Notes: generated by a model from the sequence alone, not told the origin. 64,000 nucleotides of DNA from JACKBC01 sp041391125 (GCA_041391125.1 JAWKON010000035.1:1-64000), one strand, 5' to 3'. Counted from the stretch's first letter, positions 8,047 through 17,270 are shown. Numbers and translations: made by a program.

Positions 8047-9465
8047 ATGTCCCTACGGATATTCGACACATTGACACGCCAGAAAAAGGATTTCCAGCCT
8101 ATTGAAGAAGGCAAAGTGCGCATGTACGTCTGCGGACCCACCGTCTACGCCGACGCCCACATTGGCCACGCCATGAGCGCCATTGTGTTCGACATGGTCC
8201 ACCGCTATCTTGAATACCGTGGCTATGAAGTGCGCTACGCCACCAACTTTACCGATGTGGATGACAAAATCATCCGCCGCGCCAACGAAACCGGGCAGGA
8301 TCCTTTTAAGCTGGCCAACCACTTTTCAGAAAAGTATCTCCAGCATCTGGCCGATCTGAATGTGGCGCCCGCCGATGTGTATCCGCGCGTCTCCAGCGAA
8401 ATGGAGCAGATCATCCATCTCATTCAAGACCTGGGCGAGCGCGACTACGCCTATGAACTGGAGGGCGATGTCTATTTTCGCGTACAGCACGATGCGGACT
8501 ATGGCAAATTGAGCCACCGTAGCCTAGACGACGCCCTGAGCGGCACCCGCGTGGAAGAAGATATGCGCAAAGAGCATCCCGGCGACTTTGCGCTCTGGAA
8601 GTCGGCCAAGCCGGGCGAACCTTCGTGGGGCAGCCCGTGGGGGCCGGGGCGACCGGGCTGGCACATTGAATGCTCGGCCATGTGTCTGCACCATTTGGGC
8701 GAATCGATTGACATTCACGGCGGCGGCAACGATCTGGTCTTCCCGCACCATGAAAATGAGATCGCGCAGAGCGAAAGTTGCACGGGCAAGACCTTCGCCA
8801 ATTTTTGGATGCACAATGGCATGTTGCAGCTTGCCGGCGAAAAGATGAGCAAATCGCTGGGCAACTTGATCACCATCGACGAATTTTTAACCGATCACAG
8901 CGCCGACGCCCTACGCCTGCTAATCTATTCTGGCCATTATCGCAAACCGGTCATGTTTAACGCCGAAAGCATCAGCGGCGCTGAGCGCAGTCTGGCCCGC
9001 CTAGTCGGTGGGTTGCGCCCGGCCACCGGCCATGCCAGCGTGGGCGAAGCCGCCGATGCTCTGCGCGAAGCCACCGAAAATGCCCGCGCTAATTTCATTG
9101 CCGCCATGGACGATGACTTCAACACCAGCAGCGCGCTGGCCGCCATCTTTGAGCTGGTGCGCGCCATTAATACGGCCCGCAGCGGCGGCGTAAGCGGCCC
9201 CTTCTATCTGACCGCACAGGAAACTTTGCGCGAACTGGGTGATGTGCTGGGGCTGCGGCTGGACGCCCCCGCTGAGCCCGATGCCGCCAGCACGGCCGTG
9301 GGCGCCAAGCCCTTTATCGACCTGCTGGTGGAGGTGCGCGCCGGGCTGCGCGAAGCCAAACAGTGGGCCCTGGCCGACAAAGTGCGCGACCGGCTGGGCG
9401 CCATGAACGTGGTGCTGGAAGATGGCCCCACCGGCACCACTTGGCGCTTTGAGGAGCGCGAATGA
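8047..9465 (+). CDS. cysS: Cysteinyl-tRNA synthetase
   Basis: Class I aminoacyl-tRNA synthetase of 472 residues that charges tRNA-Cys. The HIGH motif is in CGPTVYADAHIGHA and the KMSKS loop is KMSKSLGN. Zinc ligands are the early Cys in MYVCGPT and the WHIECSAMC and HHENEIAQSE segments. The length is normal and the C-terminal anticodon-binding region is intact. Its last four bases (ATGA) overlap the rlmB start, indicating translational coupling of the two translation genes. Confidence 0.97.
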   Translation: MSLRIFDTLTRQKKDFQPIEEGKVRMYVCGPTVYADAHIGHAMSAIVFDMVHRYLEYRGYEVRYATNFTDVDDKIIRRANETGQDPFKLANHFSEKYLQHLADLNVAPADVYPRVSSEMEQIIHLIQDLGERDYAYELEGDVYFRVQHDADYGKLSHRSLDDALSGTRVEEDMRKEHPGDFALWKSAKPGEPSWGSPWGPGRPGWHIECSAMCLHHLGESIDIHGGGNDLVFPHHENEIAQSESCTGKTFANFWMHNGMLQLAGEKMSKSLGNLITIDEFLTDHSADALRLLIYSGHYRKPVMFNAESISGAERSLARLVGGLRPATGHASVGEAADALREATENARANFIAAMDDDFNTSSALAAIFELVRAINTARSGGVSGPFYLTAQETLRELGDVLGLRLDAPAEPDAASTAVGAKPFIDLLVEVRAGLREAKQWALADKVRDRLGAMNVVLEDGPTGTTWRFEERE

Positions 9466-10214
9466 GCGAGTTGATCTATGGGCGCCGCGCCGTATTGGAA
9501 ACATTGCGCGCCAACCGGCGCCGCCTCTTTCGGTTGTGGTTGGAAGGTGATAAAGAGCCCAAAGAGCAAGGCATCATTGGCGAAATTTGCGCGGCTGCGG
9601 CGGCGCTCAGCCTGCCTATGCGCGTAATCAAAGGCGGCCTCTTTGAAAAGCTGGCGCAAGAGAACAGCAATGCCCAAGGCGTTGCATTGGAAGCTGGCGA
9701 CTACCCCTACGTTGACTTAAACGACTGCCTCGATCTGGCGGCACGGCGCAATGAGCCGCCCCTCTTTTTGCTCCTCGACCATCTGCAAGACCCGCAAAAT
9801 TTGGGTACACTGATCCGCACGGCCGACGCCATGGGCGTCCACGGCGTAATTTTACCCGACCGCCGTTCCGCCCGCATTACGCCCGCCGTGACCAATGCCA
9901 GCGCCGGCGCTGTAGAGCATCTGCGCGTGGTGCAGGTCACCAACATCAACCATACTATTGCCGAGCTAAAAAAGCTGGGCGTTTGGGTGGCTGGCCTGGA
10001 TGGTGGTGATGACGCCACTGCGCTGGCCGCGGCCAATCTGACCGGTGCGTTGGCGCTCGTCGTCGGCAGCGAAGGCAGTGGCCTCAGCCGGTTGACGCGC
10101 GAGCGCTGCGATTTTTTGGTGCGCCTGCCCATGTTTGGCCAGGTGGAAAGCTTAAACGCCGCCGTGGCGGGCAGCATTGCGCTCTATGCGGCGCGGCAAG
10201 CGCGGGAAGCATAG
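9462..10214 (+). CDS. rlmB: 23S rRNA 2'-O-ribose methyltransferase RlmB (TrmH/SpoU family)
   Basis: SPOUT-fold methyltransferase of 250 residues. The N-terminal substrate-binding domain (ELIYGRRAVLETLRANRR) is followed by the knotted catalytic domain with motif 1 (DPQNLGTLIRTADAMGVHG), motif 2 (LALVVGSEGSGLSRLTRERC) and motif 3 (LPMFGQVESLNAAVAGSIAL). This is the layout of RlmB, which methylates a guanosine in 23S rRNA with SAM. Placement next to cysS is common in bacteria. The exact nucleotide target is inferred from the family. Confidence 0.92.
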   Translation: MSELIYGRRAVLETLRANRRRLFRLWLEGDKEPKEQGIIGEICAAAAALSLPMRVIKGGLFEKLAQENSNAQGVALEAGDYPYVDLNDCLDLAARRNEPPLFLLLDHLQDPQNLGTLIRTADAMGVHGVILPDRRSARITPAVTNASAGAVEHLRVVQVTNINHTIAELKKLGVWVAGLDGGDDATALAAANLTGALALVVGSEGSGLSRLTRERCDFLVRLPMFGQVESLNAAVAGSIALYAARQAREA

Positions 10215-10269
10215 ACAGATTTTAGCCCTCAACAGCGTCTATAGTCTATGATTTTATGTTGCGTTGCTG

Positions 10270-10275
10270 TATAAT
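10270..10275 (+). promoter_or_regulatory. Candidate -10 box upstream of the kinase gene
   Basis: Perfect TATAAT 69 bases before the kinase ATG, in the gap after rlmB. No convincing -35 box sits 16-18 bases upstream. Confidence 0.35.
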
Positions 10276-10291
10276 GTTGGCCAAATCAAAG

Positions 10292-10317
10292 AACGCGCAA
10301 GGCTTTTGCGCGTTTTT
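10292..10317 (+). terminator. Rho-independent terminator after rlmB
   Basis: Nine-bp stem AACGCGCAA/TTGCGCGTT (10292-10300 and 10306-10314) with a 5-base loop and a following T-run. It lies between the candidate -10 at 10270 and the kinase ATG, so it could also attenuate kinase transcription. Confidence 0.65.
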
Positions 10318-10343
10318 CCCACGCCACCTCATTTTTATCCGCC

Positions 10344-11273
10344 ATGTCACTCGAACCAGGTTACCAGTTACAACAGGGTCGCTACACGATTAAGGAGCGT
10401 CTAAATCAGGGCGGCATGGGGACGATCTATCTGGCTGAAGATCGTAATTTGACCGGGCGCGAAGTGGCCATCAAAGAAAATACCGAAACAACCGCTACAA
10501 CGCAGCAGCAATTTCAGCATGAAGCGGTCATGCTCTCCCGCCTCACCCATCCCAACCTCCCGCGCGTGACCGACCACTTTGTCGAAGCGTCCGGCGCCCA
10601 ATATCTGGTGATGGACTATGTGCCGGGCGATGATCTGAGCGCGCTGTTGCGCTCTCGCAACGAACCTCTGCCCGAGAAGCAAGTCTTAGAATGGCTCGAT
10701 CAGGTGATGGATGCCCTGATCTATATGCATGGTTGGATCGATACCACCACCCGCAAGCCCACGCCCATCATCCACCGCGACATCAAGCCCGGCAATATCA
10801 AACTGACCCCCAATGGCCGCGTGGTGCTGGTCGATTTTGGCATTGCCAAATATGAAGAGCCTACCGAAGGCACCATGTTGGGCGCCAAAGGACGTACGCC
10901 GGGCTATTCACCGCTGGAGCAATACACGGGCCGCACCACGGTCCGCTCCGACATTTATGCGTTGGGCGCCACCTATTACACATTGCTCACGCGCCAGCGC
11001 CCGCCCGATTCCACCGCCATTGCTTCCGGTACGCCGCTGCGCCCGCTGCGCTATTACAATGCGCAGATCAGCCGCACCACCGAACGGGTGGTCATGCGCG
11101 CCATGGCGCTGCAAGCGGCGCAACGCTATGCCAGCGTGGCGGAGATGCGGGCGGCATTGACGCAAAAGGATGACACTGAGCGCGAGGCGGCGCCACCCTC
11201 TGTGACCACCAACCCCTATCTGGTTTTAGAAGAAACAAAACCGCTGCCGCCGCGCGCGGCAACTGGCGGCTGA
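10344..11273 (+). CDS. Hanks-type serine/threonine protein kinase (probably N-terminal part of a kinase-FGE fusion)
   Basis: Cytosolic Hanks-type kinase domain, about residues 10-275. The glycine loop is NQGGMGTIYLAED, the ATP lysine is in REVAIKE, the catalytic loop is IIHRDIKPGNIKL, the magnesium motif is VDFGIAK and the activation segment ends GYSPLEQYTG. The reading frame stops at 11273, but one base away it continues directly as WRLIGGISILAILALLILFI, a transmembrane helix leading into the next coding stretch. A one-base loss near 11262 is therefore likely and the native product would be kinase, TM helix, Pro/Thr linker and FGE-fold domain. It heads a block with FHA proteins and a PP2C phosphatase. 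Confidence 0.88.
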   Translation: MSLEPGYQLQQGRYTIKERLNQGGMGTIYLAEDRNLTGREVAIKENTETTATTQQQFQHEAVMLSRLTHPNLPRVTDHFVEASGAQYLVMDYVPGDDLSALLRSRNEPLPEKQVLEWLDQVMDALIYMHGWIDTTTRKPTPIIHRDIKPGNIKLTPNGRVVLVDFGIAKYEEPTEGTMLGAKGRTPGYSPLEQYTGRTTVRSDIYALGATYYTLLTRQRPPDSTAIASGTPLRPLRYYNAQISRTTERVVMRAMALQAAQRYASVAEMRAALTQKDDTEREAAPPSVTTNPYLVLEETKPLPPRAATGG

Positions 11274-11314
11274 TCGGCGGCATTTCGATCCTGGCCATCC
11301 TGGCGCTGCTCATT

Positions 11315-12514
11315 TTGTTCATCATCTCGATCCCCAACTCGTGGATCGAAACCCCTGCGGCGTCAAACAGCACACCATCACCCACAGCCCAGGATGACCC
11401 TGCCACCCTCAAGGGAGCAATTGCCGCCGGGCCGGTGATTTCGGCCACCCTTTTGGCGGATGCGGCTACATCCACTCCGGCGCCGACAATTTCTTCATTA
11501 CCGCAAGACACCGCAACGCTCACCGGCACACTCGCGTCGACAGTTGCGATTGAGGACTCGCCGACGCCGACAGCCACGAACAGCCCTACCGTTGCCCCTA
11601 GCGCCACGCCGACCGCACCGGCCACGGCCACGCCCTCCGCCACTCCCACGGTTGTTGAAACCGCTACCGCGCCGCCAACCTCTACGGCCACGCCCAGTTC
11701 TACCGCCACCATCGTCGCTACGCCGTCTCCCACTGAAGCAACTTCAATCCCTTCCGCGACGACCACCCCACCTGTCGCCACCACTGGTTCGGCATCTGAG
11801 CCTCCCGCGTCGGCGTCGGCGGGCGATTTGTGGATCAACGAACGTGACGGTGCGGCCTATCGCTTTGTGCCAGAGGGCGTCTTTACCATGGGCAGCGATC
11901 TGGAAAAAGATGAGTCGCCCGTCCACGAGGTGTATCTTGACGCCTTTTGGGTCATGGAAACCGAGGTGACCAATGCGCTCTACGCGGAGTGCGTGGCGGC
12001 AGACGCCTGTAGGTCACCCAACAGTAGTTCCTGGCAAGATCCAGCGCTGGCCAACCATCCGGTGGCGGAAGTAACCTGGGCGCAAGCCAATGAGTATGCC
12101 CAGTGGGCCGGCGGCCGCTTGCCCACCGAGGCCGAATGGGAAAAAGCCGCCCGCGGCGCGGATCAGCGCGACTTCCCCTGGCCCAATGACGAGCCGGGCG
12201 ACCACGGCGCCAATCTAAACTCCAATACCACCGTTGCCGTGGGCGCATTTCCCGAAAGCGCCAGCCCATTTGGCGCATTAGATATGTCTGGCAACGTGGA
12301 GGAATGGGTGGCGGATTGGTATAGCCCCACCTATTATGCGGTATCCCCGCCAGAAAATCCGCCCGGTCCGGCGGAGGGGCGCTTTCGCATTGTGCGCGGC
12401 GGCTCGTTTTACAGCAACCGCGCCGCTACGCGCACGGCCAAGCGCGACCGCGCTCTGCCCAATTCTTCCTTCGAGAATGTCGGTTTCCGCGTTGTAATTC
12501 CGATGCCAAAATAA
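11315..12514 (+). CDS. FGE-sulfatase (SUMF1) fold domain with Pro/Thr-rich linker (C-terminal part of kinase fusion)
   Basis: Begins in a hydrophobic helix whose codons extend upstream of 11315 in the same frame, then a Thr/Pro/Ala-rich linker (about residues 10-165), then a FGE-sulfatase fold: GVFTMGSDLEKDESPVHEVY, TEVTNALYAECV, GRLPTEAEWEKAARG, GNVEEWVADW, RIVRGGSFYS and VGFRVV. In true formylglycine-generating enzymes two Cys follow the GGS motif; here that stretch has none, so sulfatase activation is unlikely and an extracellular binding role is more plausible. The domain would be outside the membrane with the kinase inside, like a receptor kinase. Confidence 0.82.
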   Translation: MFIISIPNSWIETPAASNSTPSPTAQDDPATLKGAIAAGPVISATLLADAATSTPAPTISSLPQDTATLTGTLASTVAIEDSPTPTATNSPTVAPSATPTAPATATPSATPTVVETATAPPTSTATPSSTATIVATPSPTEATSIPSATTTPPVATTGSASEPPASASAGDLWINERDGAAYRFVPEGVFTMGSDLEKDESPVHEVYLDAFWVMETEVTNALYAECVAADACRSPNSSSWQDPALANHPVAEVTWAQANEYAQWAGGRLPTEAEWEKAARGADQRDFPWPNDEPGDHGANLNSNTTVAVGAFPESASPFGALDMSGNVEEWVADWYSPTYYAVSPPENPPGPAEGRFRIVRGGSFYSNRAATRTAKRDRALPNSSFENVGFRVVIPMPK

Positions 12515-12671
12515 CTTGCGTTTTCCCGAAGGCGACAGGGGCGCGTTCCCAATTGGGAGAGGCGGCGCGACCTGCTATAGTGCCCCCCAATTGGGGATAC
12601 ACCCAGGGGATCGGAGGTTCGTGCAAATTCGACATTTTTATGATACACTCATTTGGCCTCATCATACGTTA

Positions 12672-12794
12672 AATAATCGTAACTGTTCAGCCGCCCCCTG
12701 AGACTTCGGCGTGAGCTCAGTCGAACGCTTGTCGAAGGGGAAACGGGCTTCGACAAGCTCAGCCCTCGAGTGCCTGAATAGTTACAAATAATCT
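12672..12794 (-). mobile_element. MITE copy 1 with 8-bp target-site duplication
   Basis: A 107-bp element (12680-12786) with terminal inverted repeats GTAACTGTTCAGCC and the complement of GTAACTATTCAG at the other end. It is flanked exactly by the direct repeat AAATAATC at 12672-12679 and 12787-12794. The interior holds the palindromic CTTCGACAAGCTCAG core. It is homologous in reverse orientation to the element at 17279. No transposase is encoded, so it would need one in trans. Confidence 0.88.
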
Positions 12795-12855
12795 TCATTT
12801 GTATCACTATGCAAAAGGTGCAATCGGCTGTTCCCCAAACGGCTCTGCAAAGCGC

Positions 12856-12883
12856 TTGACAAAGCACGCGGAAATTGCCTAAT
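12856..12883 (+). promoter_or_regulatory. Candidate sigma-70 promoter for the LysM-DUF4399 gene
   Basis: TTGACA at 12856-12861 and CCTAAT at 12878-12883 with a 16-base spacer, 43 bases before the ATG. It lies just downstream of the MITE, so it would drive the LysM/FGE pair separately from the kinase. Confidence 0.45.
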
Positions 12884-12926
12884 GCATCAACACCAGCGCA
12901 ACTCAGTTCTATAGGAGTAAAGTATC

Positions 12927-15065
12927 ATGCGTCGAAACGTGTTACCACTATTTATCGCACTGATTTTGGCGACTTTGTTCGCCATAACTTTCACCGCGCT
13001 TAGCTGGGCCGCTCCCAACCCGGAAAGCCACGCCCAAGCGGCCGATGATGGGCAAGAGTATGTTGTTCAACAGGGCGATTCGCTCTACCAAATAAGCGGT
13101 CGCTTTTTGGGTGATCCAGAGGCATATCCGGCCATCGTTGCCGCCACCAATGCCAAAGCCGCCACCGACAATCGCTTTAGCCAAATTACCAACCCTGGGT
13201 TTATCCGCCGCGGCCAGCTGATCTGGATTCCCAATAGCCCTGACCAGCCCATTGTAACCGAAACAGAGCCTGCTGACACATCAGCTTCGGCTGACCAATC
13301 TTCTGCAGATGGCCCCAATGTGGCCTTTGCCGCGCCGCTGGATGGCGCGACCGTGCCGCCCAAATTCGAGGTGGACATGTTGGCCAACGGCCTGACCGTC
13401 GAGCCAGCGGGCGACATCCACGAGGGCGCCGGCCACTTCCACATTCTGGTCGACACCGATTTTGTGCCGGCCGGCGATGTGATCATCACCGATGATCAGC
13501 ATCTGCATTACGGCAAGGGCCAAATCACCACCACGCTGGAGCTGGCGCCGGGCGAGCATGTGCTGCGGCTGCAATTTGCCAACGGCGCTCACATTGCGCT
13601 GGAGGGTGATCAGTATCGTGACGAGATCACCGTCAATGTGCAGGCCGATGCGCGCACACTGGATGGACCGGGCGTGGCCTTTGCGGCGCCGCTGGATGGC
13701 GCGACCGTGCCGCCTAAATTCGAGGTGGACATGTTGGCCAACGGCCTGACCGTCGAGCCAGCGGGCGACATCCATGCGGGCGCCGGCCACTTCCACATTC
13801 TGGTCGACACCGATTTTGTGCCGGCCGGCGATGTGATCATCACCGATGATCAGCATCTGCACTATGGCAAGGGCCAGATCACCACCACGCTGGAGTTGGC
13901 GCCGGGCGAGCATGTGCTGCGCCTCCAGTTTGCCAACGGCGCTCACATTGCGCTGGAGGGTGATCAGTATCGTGACGAGATCACCGTCAATGTGCAGGCC
14001 GATGCGCGCACACTGGATGGACTGGGCGTGGCCTTTGCGGCGCCGCTGGATGGGGCGACCGTGCCGCCCAAATTCGAGGTGGACATGTTGGCCAACGGCC
14101 TGACCGTCGAGCCAGCGGGCGACATCCATGCGGGCGCCGGCCACTTCCACATTCTGGTCGACACCGATTTTGTGCCGGCCGGCGATGTGATCATCACTGA
14201 TGATCAGCATCTGCATTACGGCAAGGGCCAGATCACCACTACGCTGGAGTTGGCGCCGGGCGAGCACGTGCTGCGGCTGCAATTCGCCAACGGCGCCCAC
14301 ATTGCCCTGGATGGCGACCAGTATCGCGACGAGATCACGGTCAATGTGCAGGCAAATGCGCGCACATTGGATGGACTGGGCGTGGCCTTTGCGGCGCCGC
14401 TGGATGGGGCGACCGTGCCGCCCAAATTCGAGGTGGACATGTTGGCCAACGGCCTGACCGTCGAGCCAGCGGGCGACATCCATGCGGGCGCCGGCCACTT
14501 CCACATTCTGGTCGACACCGATTTTGTGCCGGCCGGCGATGTGATCATCACTGATGATCAGCATCTGCACTATGGCAAGGGCCAGATCACCACCACGCTG
14601 GAGTTGGCGCCGGGCGAGCATGTGCTGCGCCTCCAGTTTGCCAACGGCGCTCACATTGCGCTGGAGGGTGATCAGTATCGTGACGAGATCACCGTCAATG
14701 TGCAGGCCGATGCCAGTGATGGGAGCGGCCCCCATGTGGCCTTTGCGGCGCCGTTGGATGGCGCTAACGTAAAATCGGGCTTCAACGTGATTATGGTCGC
14801 CGAGGGGCTGACGATAGAACCGGCCGGCGATATTCACGCAGGCGCCGGCCATTTCCACATTCTGGTCGATACTGACTTTGTACCGGCAGGCGATGTGATC
14901 ATCACCGACGACCAGCATCTGCACTTTGGCAAAGGGCAAATCACCACCACGCTGGAGTTAACGCCGGGCAAACATGTGTTGCGCTTGCAGTTTGCCAACG
15001 GCGCCCACATTGCCCTGGACGGCGACCAATATCGCGATGAAATCACTGTAAATGTGACGGAATAA
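12927..15065 (+). CDS. Secreted LysM protein with five tandem DUF4399 domains
   Basis: 712-residue exported protein. A signal peptide (about residues 1-28) is followed by a LysM domain (YVVQQGDSLYQISGRFLG, about 44-95) that would bind peptidoglycan or other N-acetylglucosamine polymers. Five DUF4399-like domains follow at about 132-249, 250-367, 368-485, 486-603 and 604-712. Each has a His-rich core (AGHFHILVDT, DDQHLHYGKGQ, GEHVLRLQFANGAHI) that could bind metal; the function is unknown. The ATG has AGGAG upstream. The FGE-fold gene starts two bases after the stop, so the two are co-transcribed. Confidence 0.88.
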   Translation: MRRNVLPLFIALILATLFAITFTALSWAAPNPESHAQAADDGQEYVVQQGDSLYQISGRFLGDPEAYPAIVAATNAKAATDNRFSQITNPGFIRRGQLIWIPNSPDQPIVTETEPADTSASADQSSADGPNVAFAAPLDGATVPPKFEVDMLANGLTVEPAGDIHEGAGHFHILVDTDFVPAGDVIITDDQHLHYGKGQITTTLELAPGEHVLRLQFANGAHIALEGDQYRDEITVNVQADARTLDGPGVAFAAPLDGATVPPKFEVDMLANGLTVEPAGDIHAGAGHFHILVDTDFVPAGDVIITDDQHLHYGKGQITTTLELAPGEHVLRLQFANGAHIALEGDQYRDEITVNVQADARTLDGLGVAFAAPLDGATVPPKFEVDMLANGLTVEPAGDIHAGAGHFHILVDTDFVPAGDVIITDDQHLHYGKGQITTTLELAPGEHVLRLQFANGAHIALDGDQYRDEITVNVQANARTLDGLGVAFAAPLDGATVPPKFEVDMLANGLTVEPAGDIHAGAGHFHILVDTDFVPAGDVIITDDQHLHYGKGQITTTLELAPGEHVLRLQFANGAHIALEGDQYRDEITVNVQADASDGSGPHVAFAAPLDGANVKSGFNVIMVAEGLTIEPAGDIHAGAGHFHILVDTDFVPAGDVIITDDQHLHFGKGQITTTLELTPGKHVLRLQFANGAHIALDGDQYRDEITVNVTE
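13320..15062 (+). repeat. Tandem array of five 354-bp coding repeats
   Basis: The GTGGCCTTTGC boundary recurs at 13320, 13674, 14028, 14382 and 14736, an exact 354-bp period. Units 1-4 are nearly identical in DNA; in the second half, units 2 and 4 are the same over more than 100 bases while units 1 and 3 share other variants. Unit 5 is more diverged. Confidence 0.95.
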
Positions 15066-15067
15066 AT

Positions 15068-17263
15068 ATGATGGAAACCCATAAGATGAAATCTCATATT
15101 TGGCGGTTTATGGCCGTCATCGGTGCGCCATTTCTGCTGTTGGTGCTTCTCTGTCTATTGCTGAGCACGCCCGCCGTGGTGTTCGCCCAACGCTCTATCG
15201 CCACGCCCACACCGGCTGCGGAAGCCCCGACGGCCGCGCCAACCAGCACCCCATCAGCCCCGGCCAGCACGTCTACGCCGACAACATCCGTAGAGACGGT
15301 TGCGCCTTTGGGCTATCTTAGGTTTTCACACAACGCGTCTAGCGGCAGCGGTGATTTTCACCTGGTGCTCGATAGTTTGCCGCCGGCGGCGGAGGGCTCT
15401 TTCTATGTGCTGTGGCTGCTTTCCCCGCAGACCGACACGCTGGCATTGGGCGCGTTTACGGCGCCCGCTGGCAGCGTTGACCTGACCGGCACCACGGCGC
15501 TTAACCTGGCTGGGCGCTACAACGAGGCGCGTATTACATTAGAAGTAGCCGCGCGCGAAAATAGCGATCTGGACACAGCGTTGTCCATGTCGGACCGGGC
15601 AGTTTTGAGCGCTTCCCGTTCACCAGACGCTATCGATCTCCTCAATCCAATCTTGCTCTTTGAACTGAATGGCGGCGCCGCGACTTCGGCCGGTAGCACG
15701 GAGGGAGAGGAAGATGCTGACGCCGCTATTGTGGGCGCTTTGACGGGCGCCGAGACCCAAATGCAGATTGCCGTGCGTCATACCGGCTTTCTGCGTGACG
15801 CCCTGTCCGAAACGGATCTGCCCGGCGCGCGGCGCCATTCTGAGCACATCAACAACATTTTAGACGGCGAAAGTGGCTTTAGTTTCGCCGATTTGGATCG
15901 CAATGGTCTGGCTGAAAACCCCGGAGATGGGGTTGGCGTACGCGTCTATTTGGCGGCGGTGCGCCAATCTTTAGAGGAACTGGCCGAATTGCCCGATGGG
16001 CCGGAGCGTTTCCGCGCACTCGCCCCCAATGCTGAAGACATCAGCCTGGACACCATGTTACAAAAAATTGACGAAGATCAGGTGTTGGTGGATGACATTT
16101 TTAACAAGATTATCCAGATCTTCTCTTCCGATACGGTGACCGAGGCCAATGGGTTCGCCCTTGAATTGCGGGTGCTGGTGGACACGCTTAACGCCAACGT
16201 GAACCAGGCCAACGATGATATGTTGCAACTGGCCTCCTATACCTTCTATGGTCCACCGGCGACGTTCGATTTGCCGCCGCAAGTGATTCAACGGGCGACT
16301 GCCATCACACCCACCGCCGGCATCACGGCAACGGCAACGAACACAACCGCTGTGGCTGTGGCCACCACACCCACGGCTACGGCGCGGTCGCTGGCCACCC
16401 CTGCCCGCCGCACTACGGCCACACGTGCAGCCACGGCTACATCCAATCCTACCGCCACAGCGACGCGTCGTTCGGTTGCCATCGCCACCGCGACGGCTTC
16501 TCCTACTGCGCAAGCGTTGCCCACGGTCGAGAGCAGTGCATTCCAAAATCCGCAGCCGGGTGACCGCTGGCTGAACCCTGCTGATGGGGCCGTCTATATA
16601 TATGTGCCAGGCGGCACTTTCCAGATGGGGTCAACGGCGGCGGAGGCGGTATCGCCGCGCGAGGAGCCACAGCATGAAGTGACAGTGGACGGTTTCTGGA
16701 TGCAGCAGACAGAAGTGACCAATGCCCAATATGGGCGCTGTGTGGCGGCGGGGGCATGTGAAGCGCCCACCAATGCGCGCTGGAATGACCCGGCCTATGC
16801 CAATCATCCGGCGACCGACGTGACGTGGGCGCAGGCCGTTGCCTATGCCCAGTGGGCGGGCGGCCGCTTGCCCTCCGAAGCCGAATGGGAGCGCGCCTGC
16901 CGCGGCAACGATGGGCGCACCTACCCCTGGGGCAACGATGCGGCCAGCTCTGCGCTGGCCAACTTCGACAGCAACATAGGCGACACCACCCCTGTGGGCA
17001 GCTACCCCGCCGGGCAGAGCGCCTATGGGCTGCTCGACTTGGGCGGCAACGTGTGGGAATGGACCAACAGTCTGACCGCGGCCTATCCATACGTGGCCGA
17101 TGATGGCCGCGAGGCGCCCCCGGATGTGCGCAACGCCAAGGGCGAACGGACGGCGCGTGGCGGCTCCATCTACTATACCCATCATCACATTCGCTGCGCC
17201 GCCCGGTCCGGTTTTGCGCCGACCACAGCCTCCCAGTACATCGGCCTGCGCATTGTGCTGTAA
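15068..17263 (+). CDS. Membrane-anchored FGE-sulfatase (SUMF1) fold protein
   Basis: 731-residue exported protein. An N-terminal hydrophobic segment (FLLLVLLCLLLSTPAVVFA) is a signal anchor or signal peptide, followed by Thr/Pro-rich linker, a middle region of unknown fold (about 80-400), a second Thr/Ala-rich linker, and a C-terminal FGE-sulfatase fold (about 495-731) with GGTFQMGS, QTEVTNAQYGRCV, GRLPSEAEWERACRG, GNVWEWTN and ARGGSIYYTHHHIRCAARSG. The two catalytic Cys after GGS in real FGE are Tyr and Ile here, so it is probably not a formylglycine generator. Its FGE domain resembles the one on the upstream kinase. The MITE at 17279 follows the stop. Confidence 0.85.
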   Translation: MMETHKMKSHIWRFMAVIGAPFLLLVLLCLLLSTPAVVFAQRSIATPTPAAEAPTAAPTSTPSAPASTSTPTTSVETVAPLGYLRFSHNASSGSGDFHLVLDSLPPAAEGSFYVLWLLSPQTDTLALGAFTAPAGSVDLTGTTALNLAGRYNEARITLEVAARENSDLDTALSMSDRAVLSASRSPDAIDLLNPILLFELNGGAATSAGSTEGEEDADAAIVGALTGAETQMQIAVRHTGFLRDALSETDLPGARRHSEHINNILDGESGFSFADLDRNGLAENPGDGVGVRVYLAAVRQSLEELAELPDGPERFRALAPNAEDISLDTMLQKIDEDQVLVDDIFNKIIQIFSSDTVTEANGFALELRVLVDTLNANVNQANDDMLQLASYTFYGPPATFDLPPQVIQRATAITPTAGITATATNTTAVAVATTPTATARSLATPARRTTATRAATATSNPTATATRRSVAIATATASPTAQALPTVESSAFQNPQPGDRWLNPADGAVYIYVPGGTFQMGSTAAEAVSPREEPQHEVTVDGFWMQQTEVTNAQYGRCVAAGACEAPTNARWNDPAYANHPATDVTWAQAVAYAQWAGGRLPSEAEWERACRGNDGRTYPWGNDAASSALANFDSNIGDTTPVGSYPAGQSAYGLLDLGGNVWEWTNSLTAAYPYVADDGREAPPDVRNAKGERTARGGSIYYTHHHIRCAARSGFAPTTASQYIGLRIVL

Positions 17264-17270
17264 TAGCTTC

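Larger units (their letters stand above)
12515..12926. other. 412-bp gene-free gap
   Basis: Holds two CCCAATTGGG palindromes (12547-12600 region), a MITE insertion (12680-12786 with its flanking duplications) and a candidate promoter for the LysM gene. I see no convincing coding sequence. Confidence 0.7.

Noticed and set aside
13281..14939. Long minus-strand open frame of 552 codons opposite the DUF4399 array
   Set aside because: It exists because the sense strand is a repeated GC-rich coding sequence; its protein is repetitive without signal or start site and the sense frame has clear domains.
10344..17263. Sulfatase-activating formylglycine enzymes
   Set aside because: Both FGE-fold domains lack the catalytic cysteine pair and no sulfatase is nearby.
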